Shown here: positions 32,634-44,900 of the stretch, piece after piece
How positions within the stretch are numbered: position 1 is the stretch's first letter
Layout: each line of letters begins with the position of its first letter
Assembly (NCBI GenBank): GCA_032622095.1
Contig: CP136068.1
Coordinates: forward strand, 122,951,989-123,015,988
DNA length: 64,000 nucleotides
Source: Siphonodentalium dalli
Lineage: Eukaryota; Mollusca; Scaphopoda; Gadilida; Siphonodentaliidae
Reading direction: 5' to 3'
The notes under the pieces: generated by a model
The model's input: only the letters and a program-made list of their open reading frames with translations
The model's database searches: none
What the model was told of the DNA's origin: nothing
Program-made: the position numbers and the translations under genes

Positions 32634-34510
32634 TACCCAAGAGAAAATGTTGAGTGAAATTTCACTGAAATAACAGTAAACAAAATTAGTCAAAATTCAG
32701 TGAAATTTCACCAAAATTTCAGTGAAATTTCACTAAAATTTCACCAAAATTTCAGTGAAATTTCACCAAAATAACAGTAAAAAAATTTAATAGTCAAAAT
32801 TTCACTGAAATTTTACCAAAATAACACTAATTAAACAGTAAAATGGTTCCATCATTTCTTGTACTATACTGTTCTGTATCGCATGTCAAATTTTCAACCC
32901 TATATAGAGCTGAGAAATCCAGTTCGATTTTACTGTATGACGTCGATCTTTGTATATGCTGGCCCGCATTGGTCAGTGAGATATATGAAATGTAAATATA
33001 TTTATTATTTATTGACTGTCCAAACATTGAGTCAAGTCTAAAGTTTGATGTCCTCACACACAAAGAATCTATGTGCACAACTGTACGTGCTACAGTGATC
33101 TTGCATCCGCGCGATTCGTAATTTGTTAGCTTATTGCAAATAACACATATTCACTTTCCAGAAACGGCAACTTTTTCAAAAAATCACTGAGAATGTAATC
33201 TTTTTCTTTACCATCTTTATGACGAATTTTGACCGGCTTTTGAAACCAGGCAAATGAAAATTTATTCTTAACTCCAACGTCGTCGTATCGATCGCCTTCT
33301 TTCACAATTGAATTCATAACAATCACTTTTAAAACTTCTAATTTCTTTTGAAAGAGATCGCGAACCGTGAAACTCTTTTGTTCAAAACAAAAGAATGATC
33401 GCGGCAAAAAATATCCCGAAGTCCGTCGAGTCAACGAATATCATTGGCTTGATGTCGAGCGACACCAAAGGAAGCGAATCGAGCCAATGAGAAGCTACGT
33501 ATTAAACCGGCATGGTGGAACCGGTGTTGCCGAAAAAACAACCGGTGTCGCTTTGAATGACCGGACAATTTATGTCGGCCGACTGAGATCGTCGCGAATA
33601 AAAAAAAACATGCCCTTTGCAGTTTTGTATTTGAATAGACACATCGCGGCTTTTCACATTTCACACATAATATAACATCACAAACTTTGTTGGCACAGAG
33701 TAATTTTCTGTTCACGGTGTCTTTCTTAGAACAGTCAGCTATTATTAGTGATGAGGGATGCTCTGAATCAGATGTTTCTTTACCGTACACGTCAGAAAAT
33801 GGCGAGTATTTGTCACTACCAATATCCGCTGACATTCACTCTCTATTTTTACCTGTATTTTACCAAATCCTCTCATTTGAGTAATTGAAAATTGCATCCG
33901 CACAAGATATATATAGTCTTTGATTGTGATAATATATGGACACGAACTTACCGATAATGGAAAAATGTGGCCCATTGATAAATGAAAATTTCATATGCAT
34001 GATTATAATATCCCTTTACTGGAAGCCATTCTCTGTATACTAAATATATACTGCATGCTGTTCACATTTGGGGGTCCATATTTCCATGTAGACACACTTC
34101 TTTAAGATAGAATTGAAAACACAATTTTATTCTTTTTTCTTTTGTCCACCAAGACAATAATAAAACTATATAATGATGTAAAATTAAAAATTTAAAACTG
34201 AAAAGTACTCAAAATCTCACTGAATACTATTTGATCATTTTTTAGTGAAATTTTATATTTAAAACTGAAAAGTACTCAAAATCTCACTGAAAATTGTTTT
34301 ATCATTTTTTAGTGAATGAATTTTATATTTAAAACTGAAAATTTAGTACTCAAAATCTCACTGAAAACTATTTTATCATTTGAGTGAAATTTTAGTGAAA
34401 TTAACTGGAAAAGTTAAAATAAATTTCAGTGAAATTTCACCGAAATTTCAGTGAAATTCACTGAAATGGTGAAATAACACAAAAATTTTGGTCTCATTTT
34501 CTCTTGGGTA
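32634..34510. mobile_element. 1.9-kb DNA transposon with subterminal repeats and a decayed minus-strand gene
   Basis: Ends TACCCAAGAGAAAATG at 32634 and its exact inverse CATTTTCTCTTGGGTA at 34495-34510. Just inside each end is an array of 'cagtgaaatttcaccaaaat' type motifs (32650-32830; 34195-34470). The middle is GC-richer and holds the minus-strand reading frames at 33126-33835. I could not find a convincing target-site duplication. Confidence 0.7.
33126..33835 (-). pseudogene. Transposon-associated cysteine-rich protein, frameshifted remnant
   Basis: Two minus-strand frames overlap by 4 bp: 33835-33431 (134 codons) and 33434-33126 (102 codons). The first contains CDVILCVKCEKPRCVYSNTK, a Cys-x2-Cys...Pro-Arg-Cys-Val-Tyr-Ser pattern that, from memory, occurs in uncharacterised invertebrate and fish proteins linked to transposons. 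The second is Lys/Phe-rich (KLEVLKVIVMNSIV, DGKEKDYILSDFLKKLPFLE). The tail of the first frame (RHKLSGHSKRHRLFFRQHRF) looks frameshifted. No catalytic transposase motif is visible. It lies centrally in the element with TACCCAAGAG ends, so it is probably the residue of that element's gene. Confidence 0.4.
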
Positions 34511-34598
34511 CAGTATATGTGTAGAGCATGCAACTAGTTTTTAGCCAAGGAAACATTTTTGGCATAGACAATTTTTTAGCCTAGACAAATGTATGCTA

Positions 34599-34835
34599 AT
34601 TAGCCCTTCCATGACTGGAGCTTCCTGAAATTTTGTGAAAACCCTGTGCATGTACCGATGTAGGTAGCCTCGCATATATAAGTGAATACTTTGGCCTTAA
34701 AATATTTACCTTGAACATGTAAGCCAGTGCATTCTCTTATATATGTGAGGCTCCCTATGGGAAACTCGCATATATAAGAGAATGCACTGGCACAGGATCT
34801 TTAATGCTGCACCAGCGTGGCTATGAAATGGTTAA
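34599..34835. mobile_element. S-family MITE
   Basis: TTAG/TTAA ends around CCCTTCCATGACTGGAGC and '...ctatgaaatggttaa'. The second hairpin (34725-34796) is intact, the first largely lost. Confidence 0.8.
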
Positions 34836-34965
34836 CAAGACTGACCATTCATGGAAAAAATTGGGGGAAAAAACATTTTAGTCACAGAATCTCATCTTGA
34901 CTGGTATCTGACTCAATATTTGTATTTTATACCCCTCAATACAGAAAGAGCAAGTAGGAGAAACA

Positions 34966-35560
34966 GTCTTTATTCCACACCCATTGACGTGAGTCACATG
35001 TATTCAACGGAATCCCAGCCATTGAATACATATTAGTGTATACCTCTAGTGGAATACAAGCTGGAACTATTCTTGTTGACGTTGTCGCCAAGAAAGATGA
35101 CGTACATTACGTCGATCATCCGCTTCCGGTGATCACCCCATAATTACTGGTTATTTGTCAGACTTAAATCACAATAAAGGTAGCTATAGTAACAATAAAG
35201 GTGACATTCATGGATTGAACTTATCTGACTGAATGGTGTAGAATAAATACAGAACACAGCTTGCATCATGATCTCGAATCATTTATCGAATTCGTTGCGG
35301 ACGGCGCATAGTTACAATATATCCTTGCGCCATCCGCAACTCATTCGAGAAAAGATTCTTGATTAAGACGCACGTTGTGTTCTGTCTATTTATTCCACAC
35401 CCATCGACGTGAGTCACATGTTTTCAATGGAATCCCAGCCATTGAATACATATTAGTGTATACCTCTATTGGAATACAAGCCGGAACTATTCTTGTTGAC
35501 GTTGTCGCCAAGAAAGATGACATACATTACGTCGATCATCCGCTTCCGGTGATCCCCCAT
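34966..35560. repeat. T-family: foldback flanked by direct copies
   Basis: Two direct copies of a ~165-bp block (34969-35140 and 35393-35556, each with TATTCCAC...GTGGAATA and 'catccgcttccggtgatc') bracket the hairpin seen at 20379 (here 35240-35390). Confidence 0.7.
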
Positions 35561-35805
35561 CAATACAGAAAGAGCAAGTAGGAGAAACAGTCTATCTTCT
35601 GAATATCCATAAAATGAATGCATAGGAATCCATGGAATGGGTATTCTTAGTTTCTAATAACTGATAATACCTACAACTGAAGAATAGACTATTCCAATAA
35701 ATATACTTTTAGAACCAATTGTAAGTATCCATTATGTTATCACTTGGTTAATTTGTCAAATGAATTCTAGACTTGATTATATCAAGAAATTCCTTGTATT
35801 TTCAG

Positions 35806-35951
35806 GTTATTTGGCCAACAAATATGGCGGCAAGTACTTATTTGGAGGTGGAGTTTTCGTTACGGCCATTCTTACCATCATCACGCCGTTACTAGTCAAT
35901 TGGAGTGTGTACTGTCTCGTTGTTGCCAGAATCATCGAGGGTTTCTTTGAG
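35806..35951 (+). CDS. SLC17-like exon: GYLANKYGG to RIIEGFFE
   Basis: Acceptor ttgtattttcag, donor GAG|gtatgt; phase 1 in, 0 out. It encodes [19 protein letters not shown] and continues through TM3 to TM4 [10 protein letters not shown]. The family signature GGY(L/I)A..GGK spans its upstream junction. The Arg and Glu residues of TM4 correspond to those tied to substrate and proton handling in this family. Confidence 0.92.
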
Positions 35952-38900
35952 GTATGTTACATTGGTATCATGCAATTTTCACATAATTAATTGTCACACA
36001 TACATGTACTTCAAAGACATATTTTGTACATATTTCACTACTTCAACTAATAATTTAATATCAGTCACTAGACACATGCTGCACAAGGGAAGGGCCCTTT
36101 TATTTATTTTTAGCCAACAATTTTTATCATTTTATCAATTTTCACAGTACATGTATCTCCTATATATTTTGAAGACCTCTGTCTGTATGTATGTCTGTAT
36201 GTATGTCATTGATACAAATCTACGATTCTCGACCGATCGGGACGAAACTTGGTATGTGTGTGTAGTTTGACCAGGCGGTCGTCAACGTCGTATTGGCGAG
36301 CCTGTGCGGCGCCCGCTTCGCGCATGCGCAGACGAGATCTCGGAAACGGGTGTAGCTATCGACTTGAAATTTGGTATGTGAATGTATCTTGCCCCGGATA
36401 CGAATTTTATCGGGTCGCCGAGCCCGTGTGACGCCAGCTTCGCACATGCGCAGACGAGATCTCGGAAAATTATTATCAACCTATTATCAACCTATTGTCT
36501 TCACAGGAACATGACAACAGAGTGCAATTTACTGCACTGTATGTTTAATTTGAGCCTTGAATGTTACAGTAATGCTCTAATTAATCGACCTCTTAACCAC
36601 AGCAGAATTATAGGTAACTTTTCCGGATTTAGTCGGAAATATGGCTTGTTGCCATTAATCGGAAAGCTCTCACTGATTAGCTTTCCGATGAATGCCAACA
36701 AGCCATATTTCCGACTAAATCCTGAAAAGTTACCCATAATTCTGCTGTGGTTAAGAGGTCGATTAATTAGAGCATTACTGTATGTTGATTCAATAAATGA
36801 ATATCTCTCTTACAGGGAGTAACTTATCCATCTATCCATGCTATTTGGTCAAAATGGGCTCCACCATTGGAAAAAACAAAGCTCGCTACATTTGCCTTTG
36901 CAGGTGAAGTATATATGTAGTATATTTATAACTCTTCCATGACTGGAGCTGACTGAAATTTTGCAAAAACCCTGTGCCAATGCATTCTCTTAAATATGTG
37001 AGTCTCCCACAGGGAGCCTCGCATATATAAGAGAACACATTGGCCTAACAATATTTACCTTGACCTTGTAAGCCAGTGCATTCTCTTATATATGTGAGGC
37101 TCCCTATGGATGACTCTCATATATAGGAGAATGCACTGGCACAGGATCTTTAATGCTGCACCAGCATAACTCCTGTCATGAAAGGGTTAATTATATGTAT
37201 GTGAGATATCAAATTGTTGTACAGATTACAGTAATGCCCTAAATAATCGACTCCTTAACCACAGCAGAATTATGGGTAACTTTTCAGAATTTAGTCGGAA
37301 ATATGGCTTGTTGCCATTCATTCTCACTGAGAGCTTTCCGATGAATGGCAACAAGCCATATTTCCGACTAAATCCTGAAAAGTTATCCATAATTCTGCTG
37401 TGGTTAAGGAGTCGATTATTTAGGGCATTACAGTAGATTGCCAACATATCTCACAGGAGTCAGTTCATCATTGTGATTATAAACACATACATGATGGTCA
37501 ATCAATCATACAATTCCATTTTTGTTTTCGTCTGTGTCTTGTAATGAAATGTGTGGCGTTGGGGAATAATTCACTTGGCCAATTCAATTGAAGAGATTAT
37601 TTGAATGAGAATGTGAAGCTTAACCCTTTACCCAACAGAAGGGCCCTGTGCCAATGCATTCTCTTATATATGCGAGTCGACCATAGGTCGCCTCGCATAT
37701 ATAAGAGAATGCATTGGCTTAACACATTAAAAATTATAAAATTGTTAAAGAATGTAAGAAAAAATGGTAAAAAGTGTTAAAAAAAGATTTTGTTTAGGCC
37801 AATGCATTCTCTTATATATGCGAGGCGACCTATGGTCGACTCGCATATATAAGAGAATGCATTGGCACAGGGTATAACTGTAACTATCACAATGTGGTCA
37901 AGGAGCCGGTTCCAATGATATCCATATATGTATGGTTCTATTGAGACAGACCGAAGATATTTTAGGCTGTTGAAGCTTTATTTGGCCGGTTTTGGCCGGT
38001 TTGTTGGGTAAAGGGTTAAATTCATAATATTTGTTTGTGTACTCAGTTCAGGCCAACTCCTTATGTTTATATTCATGAAAAGAATTTCTCTTCCCTTTAT
38101 TTTGCACCCTAAGTCTGCTCGGTCTACAACAGCTTGGATATTGTTGGGTTGATTTTGAACCGAGTCCCGTCCCGTTACTCTTCGATAACAGACTTTGCAC
38201 CCAGACTTGTGGGCAGGAGTCATATTGCTTGTGTGTCTTCAGATTAGATCAAATGAACACTTTGTGTTTTTGGACATTGAGGGCAGCCTTTCCAAAGTAT
38301 GATGATATCAAACATGGATACAGTAATGCTCTAATTAATCGACCTCTTAACCAAAGCAGAATTATGGGTAACTTTTCAGGATTTAGTCGGAAATATGGCT
38401 TGTTGCCATTCATCGGAAAGCTCTCGCCAAGAGCTTTCCGATGAATGGCAACAAGCCATATTTCCGACTAAATCCTGAAAAGTTACCCATAATTCTGCTT
38501 TGGTTAAGAGGTCGATTAATTAGAGCATTACTTGTTTTCAAGAGATTTTTATTTGTCGCGCTATCAGAAGATCTATGTAAACAATATATTAAACGATTGT
38601 ATCATCACTTTTATACCTACCTTTTGCTAATACAGTAAATGACATATCATTTTGAAGACAGATTAATCGCAGACATGTCTTTTCAATGAAAGTCAGTTAT
38701 GGAAGAGTAATGGGATGACTCGGTCCAAAACAGCATCAACCCGACCGATATCCCATCCCAAGCTGTTGTGGTCCGAGAAGACTTAGTCTATATGTGACCC
38801 GCCATATCAAATTCAATCGTAAGTCAGGATTTTTTTACCCTGTGCCAATGCATTCTCTTATATATGCGAGTCGACCATAGGTCGCCTCGCATATATAAGA

Positions 38901-41900
38901 GAATGCATTGGCCTAACAATTTTTTACAATTTTAATAATTTGTTCTTGTATTCTTTAACAATTTTATAATTTCACCCATACAGAGCCCCAGACAAACATG
39001 AGCAGACGACACTCTTCTATATGCTTCTATATATGTGTGGGGCTCCCTGCAGGGTAATGGATGGATGTTTTTTATTTTATGTCCTAAAAATTGTAAGAAA
39101 CATTTATTTTAAAAAAATGATAAAAAATTGTTAGGCCAATGCATTCTCTTATATATGCGAGGCGACCTATGGTCGACTCGCATATATAAGAGAATGCATT
39201 GGCACAGGGTAAAAAAATCCCGACTTATGACTGGATTTGATATGGCGGGTCACATACATGCATGCTACAAAGAAATATTTTCAAGTTGCTATCATACTTT
39301 TTGATTGCACTCATATTCATATTATAACTGAAAGTAGATAGATTTATTTCTAATAACAATTGCATTAAATTCTTTTTTACGTTTTTTCTAGGTTCCTACA
39401 TTGGAACAGTGATTACGTTACCTGTCTGTGGATCACTGGCCGACAGCTCCATGGGGTGGCCTGCTATCTTCTACCTCACAGGTAATTAGGTTAACCATTT
39501 AAGATATATTCAGGGTTCCAGACCTCCAGTTACAACAACATCAGAAAAAGTTTTCAACATTGTTTTCTGCCTGATTCTGTTGAAAAAAATATTGTAAACC
39601 AAATATGCATATATACTAGACTTATAGATACAGTCAAACTTCGTTAAGTCGAATGTTTGTAACTCGAATACCCCACTTAAGTCGAAGCCATCTCTGGTCC
39701 TGGCTGAGCTTGTGTGCAAAGCTAATAGAATAATCACGGTTAAGTCGAAGGGGGATAAGTCGAAATTCCAGCTTAAGACGAAAATAAATTTGGTCCCACC
39801 AGCCAGCTTATAACACTAATTACTATCGTTAAGTCGAAGTGCCGTCTGCGATGCATCGCCATGTAATTTTAACTCAGTGTGCTTCCATTCCATAAAAAGC
39901 TGTGAAGTTTCTCAGAGTCTTTGTCCTAATGCATTATTTATTTAACATATTAACGAGGTGCGTGGGTCAATTTCCACCGTGTGAGGATTAGTATAGTGTT
40001 GACAGACGAAATGAAAAATCATATTTAAACCGCTTGATATAGAGAATAATCTCATTCAGTCATGTCTTTCCAAAACGAAAACGATGTTCCAAACGAAGAA
40101 ATGCGCCATCCGTCTGATGACGGGTAGAAAACATGGATATTAAAAGCATCGAAGAATGGCTTTGTGTAGCGATTGGTGACAAAAGAATGCGAGATGACGC
40201 AATGCATGGCTGTGACCTTGTAATGCGATATATGTTGACGCAAGCAAACACGGCCAACGACCTAATGAAAATGCTGGAAATTAACGATAAACTGAAGAAA
40301 GATTCAACGACCAAATATATGCAGAAACCACTGTCCTTGATCACCAGTCATTTCCAGTCCTGGATCCTAATTTTTGTAAATACTATTCATGGTAACCACT
40401 TCCGGGTCAAATGAAATGTACTTTTGTTATCTCTAACGCGAATTTGTTAATTTTTTGCTGTCATATTCTGTATTTTATTACATTATTCAATAAATAATCA
40501 GAACAAATATCATCCCTTCTGTTGTTTGTGATCAGCATAGTTGCTGACTATTGATCTAGCACGAGTATATAGCGTGCACAAGGTTGAAAACAATTATTTT
40601 CGGGTCGAAATTAATTCGACTAGTTGGAATTTGGAGTCACCAAATGGTCGAAATGGTTAAGTCGAACACATGGATAACTCGAAGTAATCAAACGGTCCCT
40701 TGCGATTAGACTTAACGAAGTTTAACTGTACCAAAGAATATGATTTTCTTAATGAAATATTAATGAAATAATTTTGATTGTCCCTCCAAAACATTGAAAC
40801 TATATGAAATAAATGCATACTACATTCAATATAAAACAAAATAGCATCTTTCATGTGGCGCTTCTCATTCCAAACATGTTATCATGCCTTGAAATAGTGT
40901 GTCTGTCATTTGCAGAATGAGGTCCCCAGAGGGTGAATTTAGTGATGCTATCCCAAACAGGGGATAGCATCACCAAATTCACCCTCTGGGAACCTCATTC
41001 TGCTGAGGCCTCAACTGATGTGAGTGACCTAGGGTCAGATTGAAGTTCCGCAGTTGAAGTTGGTGATGTTCACCCATTAGTCACCTCGATTATGCAATTT
41101 ACCTTCTGCAAATTAGAGGATACAGAAACTTAATAGAAGGGAATAAGTAACTAAAACAATGTTAATTTGAGACTAGATACTCCCCAGAAGATGAGGCCTA
41201 ACCAGATTGATGTCCCCAGAGGGTGAATTTGGCAATGTTGGCAATGCTAGCACGCTGTGCAGGACAGCATCACTAAATCCACCCTCTGGGGACCTCATTC
41301 TGCAAATGACAGACACTATTTGCAGGCTTGGGGAAACCAGCCATTTATGGTACCATCTCCTGGTGTAGTAAATGGAAAATATGTATCAGATGAATATATC
41401 ATTGGTTCAGTCATTGAGTGATCAAATACTTGTTATTTGGCAAATTATACCAACTGTAAGCGAACATTGCGAAGCTTTACCTACTAATCATGCTTGATTT
41501 TCGCAGTGTTTTTCTAATTCATAGTTGGATTACCGGTGTAAATACCAAATTTACTTCCTCAGCTCAAAGCTGACAGATAATAATCATAAGATACCATCTC
41601 TTTACCTAAATGTAGGACTTCTGTCATGACAAAAACATTCTGGGAAGGGCCTTATCCCTGTTTGGGCTCACTTAGGCCTACTTTTGTTTTTTTGGGGACT
41701 AAAAACACATGCACCCCATGGGTCTAAATACAGCTCTAGATATACAGTATGTGAAAGATGAGAGCTGAGTACAATTGTATACACAATGAACCATGCACCT
41801 ATAAGATATTTATGAAACTTCACAGTGAAAAAATCTGTATCATTACATGACTGATTATCAAAGAACTGCATAGCCAAGTATTATCATCATATTGATATTT

Positions 41901-44900
41901 GATATATGTTTAATTATCGGTATGAAAATTAGCGCTGGTACAACTGACTATAAAAATATTCAATGATTATTCTGTTGAACTGATATGCAATATTAATGCT
42001 TGACTGGAGACAGGGAAATAACTCTACTTAATTCTTAATTCCTTTTGCCTATTCCCAGTCTGATTTAAATACAGACTTTTGACCCAGCTATTCCAGAGTT
42101 TGAAACACATAGCAGGGAATCCCATTACTTCCAAGAGCATTATACGTCAGTGCCAGCCAATCACAACATTCCATGTTAAAGCGATGAAGCCAATCAGAAG
42201 TTTGTCGACCCACGATTCCAGTAAACCTCCCCATAACTAAAGAAAAGTGTAATAAATAGAAATTTCTGTCACATTGCTAATTGCACACAGCGTTCACAAA
42301 ATTAGAGATTACGACATCTAATTAAACACTTAAAAGCATCAATGAAAAGTCCAGAATTGACCGATAATATATATAGGTCAAGCAAGGAAAATAGAATTAA
42401 GTATTTCCAAGAATTTCAACAGTTTATATAGCAATTTATCTTACAATATAGCTATATTTCATCAAATACACGCAAAAACGCCTAGGCGGTTTCCGATCAT
42501 GTATCCTGGATGGCAACAAGGATATCGTGGATGGCAACACTGGTGCATGTGCGTTTCGACAACTGGCTTGTTTTCAAAACAAAACGTTTAAATAACCAAC
42601 TAAAAGTCATAAAAATAATATACTTGTGTGCTACGAATGTAAAATAATCAATAATTATTTCAATAAAGTTGACAAAATGTGGAGACCAAAAAGCTCAAAA
42701 TAACCACCCAAAAATGTTTGGAAATAAAAAAAGTAACGAAGTTTACACATTGTTTACAGCGCGCACGAATACGGACTATTTTGACAATTTCTATTTTAGC
42801 GAAGTAGGGAATTCCCCGTAATTCAATACGGTCTTGATCAAAAGCTACTGAACGCATTTTTTATTCGATAAAATACAGAAGGGAAAATCAAATTAATTTT
42901 ATCTTATGTTAATGATATAAAACAGAATACTTACAAAAAGTCCGTGATTTATTGCATTTCCTCTAAATGAAGTTTAATGGGTTATTTTAGTGCGAGTCAG
43001 AACTCGATTGTCGAAGTGTCGGAAAGTTCAAAATTCACCAAAACTCTGAATGGACAGTCATGTCCGGCAATTCCTCTCGCCAACAGGCCCAACACTATCC
43101 AAGGAGATTGCACCAGATTTCTCAGAATTTGACTGATCACAACGTCGCGTGCTGAGAATTGTGTACGTTGTGTGTTGTGCGTAATAAAATAGTTCCTGTT
43201 TTAAATTGAGTTTTATTGCATTTTTATGGGACAAATTGTAAGATAAATTGGTTATCATCACCCTGTGTGTTTCCGAGATCCGTATTCAAGTCTCGCTGCC
43301 TTCTCTGGGTTGTCTATCGACTCGTCCTACGGACTCGTCGATAGACTGCCCAGAGAAGGCAGCTCGACTTGAATACGGATCTCAGAAACACACATGGTGG
43401 TGATAACCTATATGTATTCGTTATTTGCGAAAACAAAACTGTCAATCCTAAAAATATTTTATTGCAAAATGTGCACGGTTACTTTAAACTGCGGGAATTG
43501 CCAGAGAAATCTATCTATAGCGGCGGTAATGGGAAGAGTGTTGAAATTTTTCAGCTTATGGAATGCGTAGAATGTTCAAGAGTCCATATTTCAATCAGAT
43601 ATATGATCTATTCCATGCCTGCTGGTCTATTTTTTATTTAGGAAATTAAATAATTCAGTTAAGGCTGTTGCCAAAAATGTGATGTGTCATTAACCATGAA
43701 ATTCTGTTTCTCAGAAAATAACCTGAATCTGCTGTTTGCAAAAAGACTTTGTAGACTCCAGTAGAAAGTTGCCTTTTATGCCTGGAGAAAGATTACTTCA
43801 TGTCATTTTACAATCAGTTCTTTTGTAGTCAAATAAACTGTAAATACTAAAGGATGTACAGTTCATGTATGTCTCAATTATTTTCAATTTTATCTTAAGC
43901 TAAATCGTAAATTTTGCAATTTGGAAACATTTGCTTGAGAAATTTGTGTTGAAATGTCTATTAAACTTTAGGGTCCCAAGGCCTTCACAGTGGGTAAATA
44001 TGCAAAAATTATCAAAGTCTGTAAAAACATCACCTTCAAAAAGAACATGAAGATAATAGATAAACATTGCTCTTATATTAATTATTGATAGTTCTCCTGT
44101 AACAAAATTTCGCTCATTGAAAGCATTGTTATGTAAACAAAACTGTTACAGTGATTTGTCAACAAACATCGCTAATCACGTAGGAAGTCCAAATAGTTTA
44201 CTCAAAATATTATTTTGATAATATTTTTCAATGCTTTGACCTTTTCTATGATTTAGTGTCAAGGTTTGAATAAACATTGGTATCTTATTATAGTTATTGA
44301 TAGAGATTGGTAATGCCACTGTAATAATGTTTACATAACAATGGTTTCGTTATTGGTGTGTTATTATTAATATAAATAAGACCAAAGTTGATCTATGTAC
44401 TTATTGATGGTACAGTAATGCCCTAAATAATCCACTCCTTAACCACAGCAGAATTATGGGTAACTTTTCAGGATTTAGTCGGAAATATGACGTGTTGCCA
44501 TTCATCGGAAAGCTCTCACTGGGAGCTTAGTGAGAGCTTTCCGATGAATGGCAACATGCCATATTTCAGACTAAATCCGGAAAAGTTACCCATAATTCTG
44601 CTGTGGTTAAGGAGTCGATTATTTAGGGCATTACTGAGTTATTTTACAGCTGTTTATGAAGTTTTTGTTATTTCATGAACCCACTTTGAAGGCTGTTGGT
44701 CCGTTTAAAACTTCCATGACTGCAGCTTCCTAAAATTTTGTGAAAACTCTGTGCCAATGTATTCTCTTATATTTGTGAGTCTCCCATAGAGAGCCTAGCA
44801 AGTATAAGAGAATACAATGGATTAACAATATTTACATTGACCTTATATATAAGAGAATTCACTGGCACATGAACCCTTCCATGACTAGAGCTTCCTAAAA

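Noticed and set aside
36382-36822. A 146-codon plus-strand frame next to an SLC17 exon
   Set aside because: It reads through a GC-rich repeat and an N palindrome ([20 protein letters not shown] is repeat sequence).
40052-40344. Minus-strand frames opposite the pogo-like remnant
   Set aside because: They are the antisense of the plus-strand transposase remnant and have no recognisable motif.
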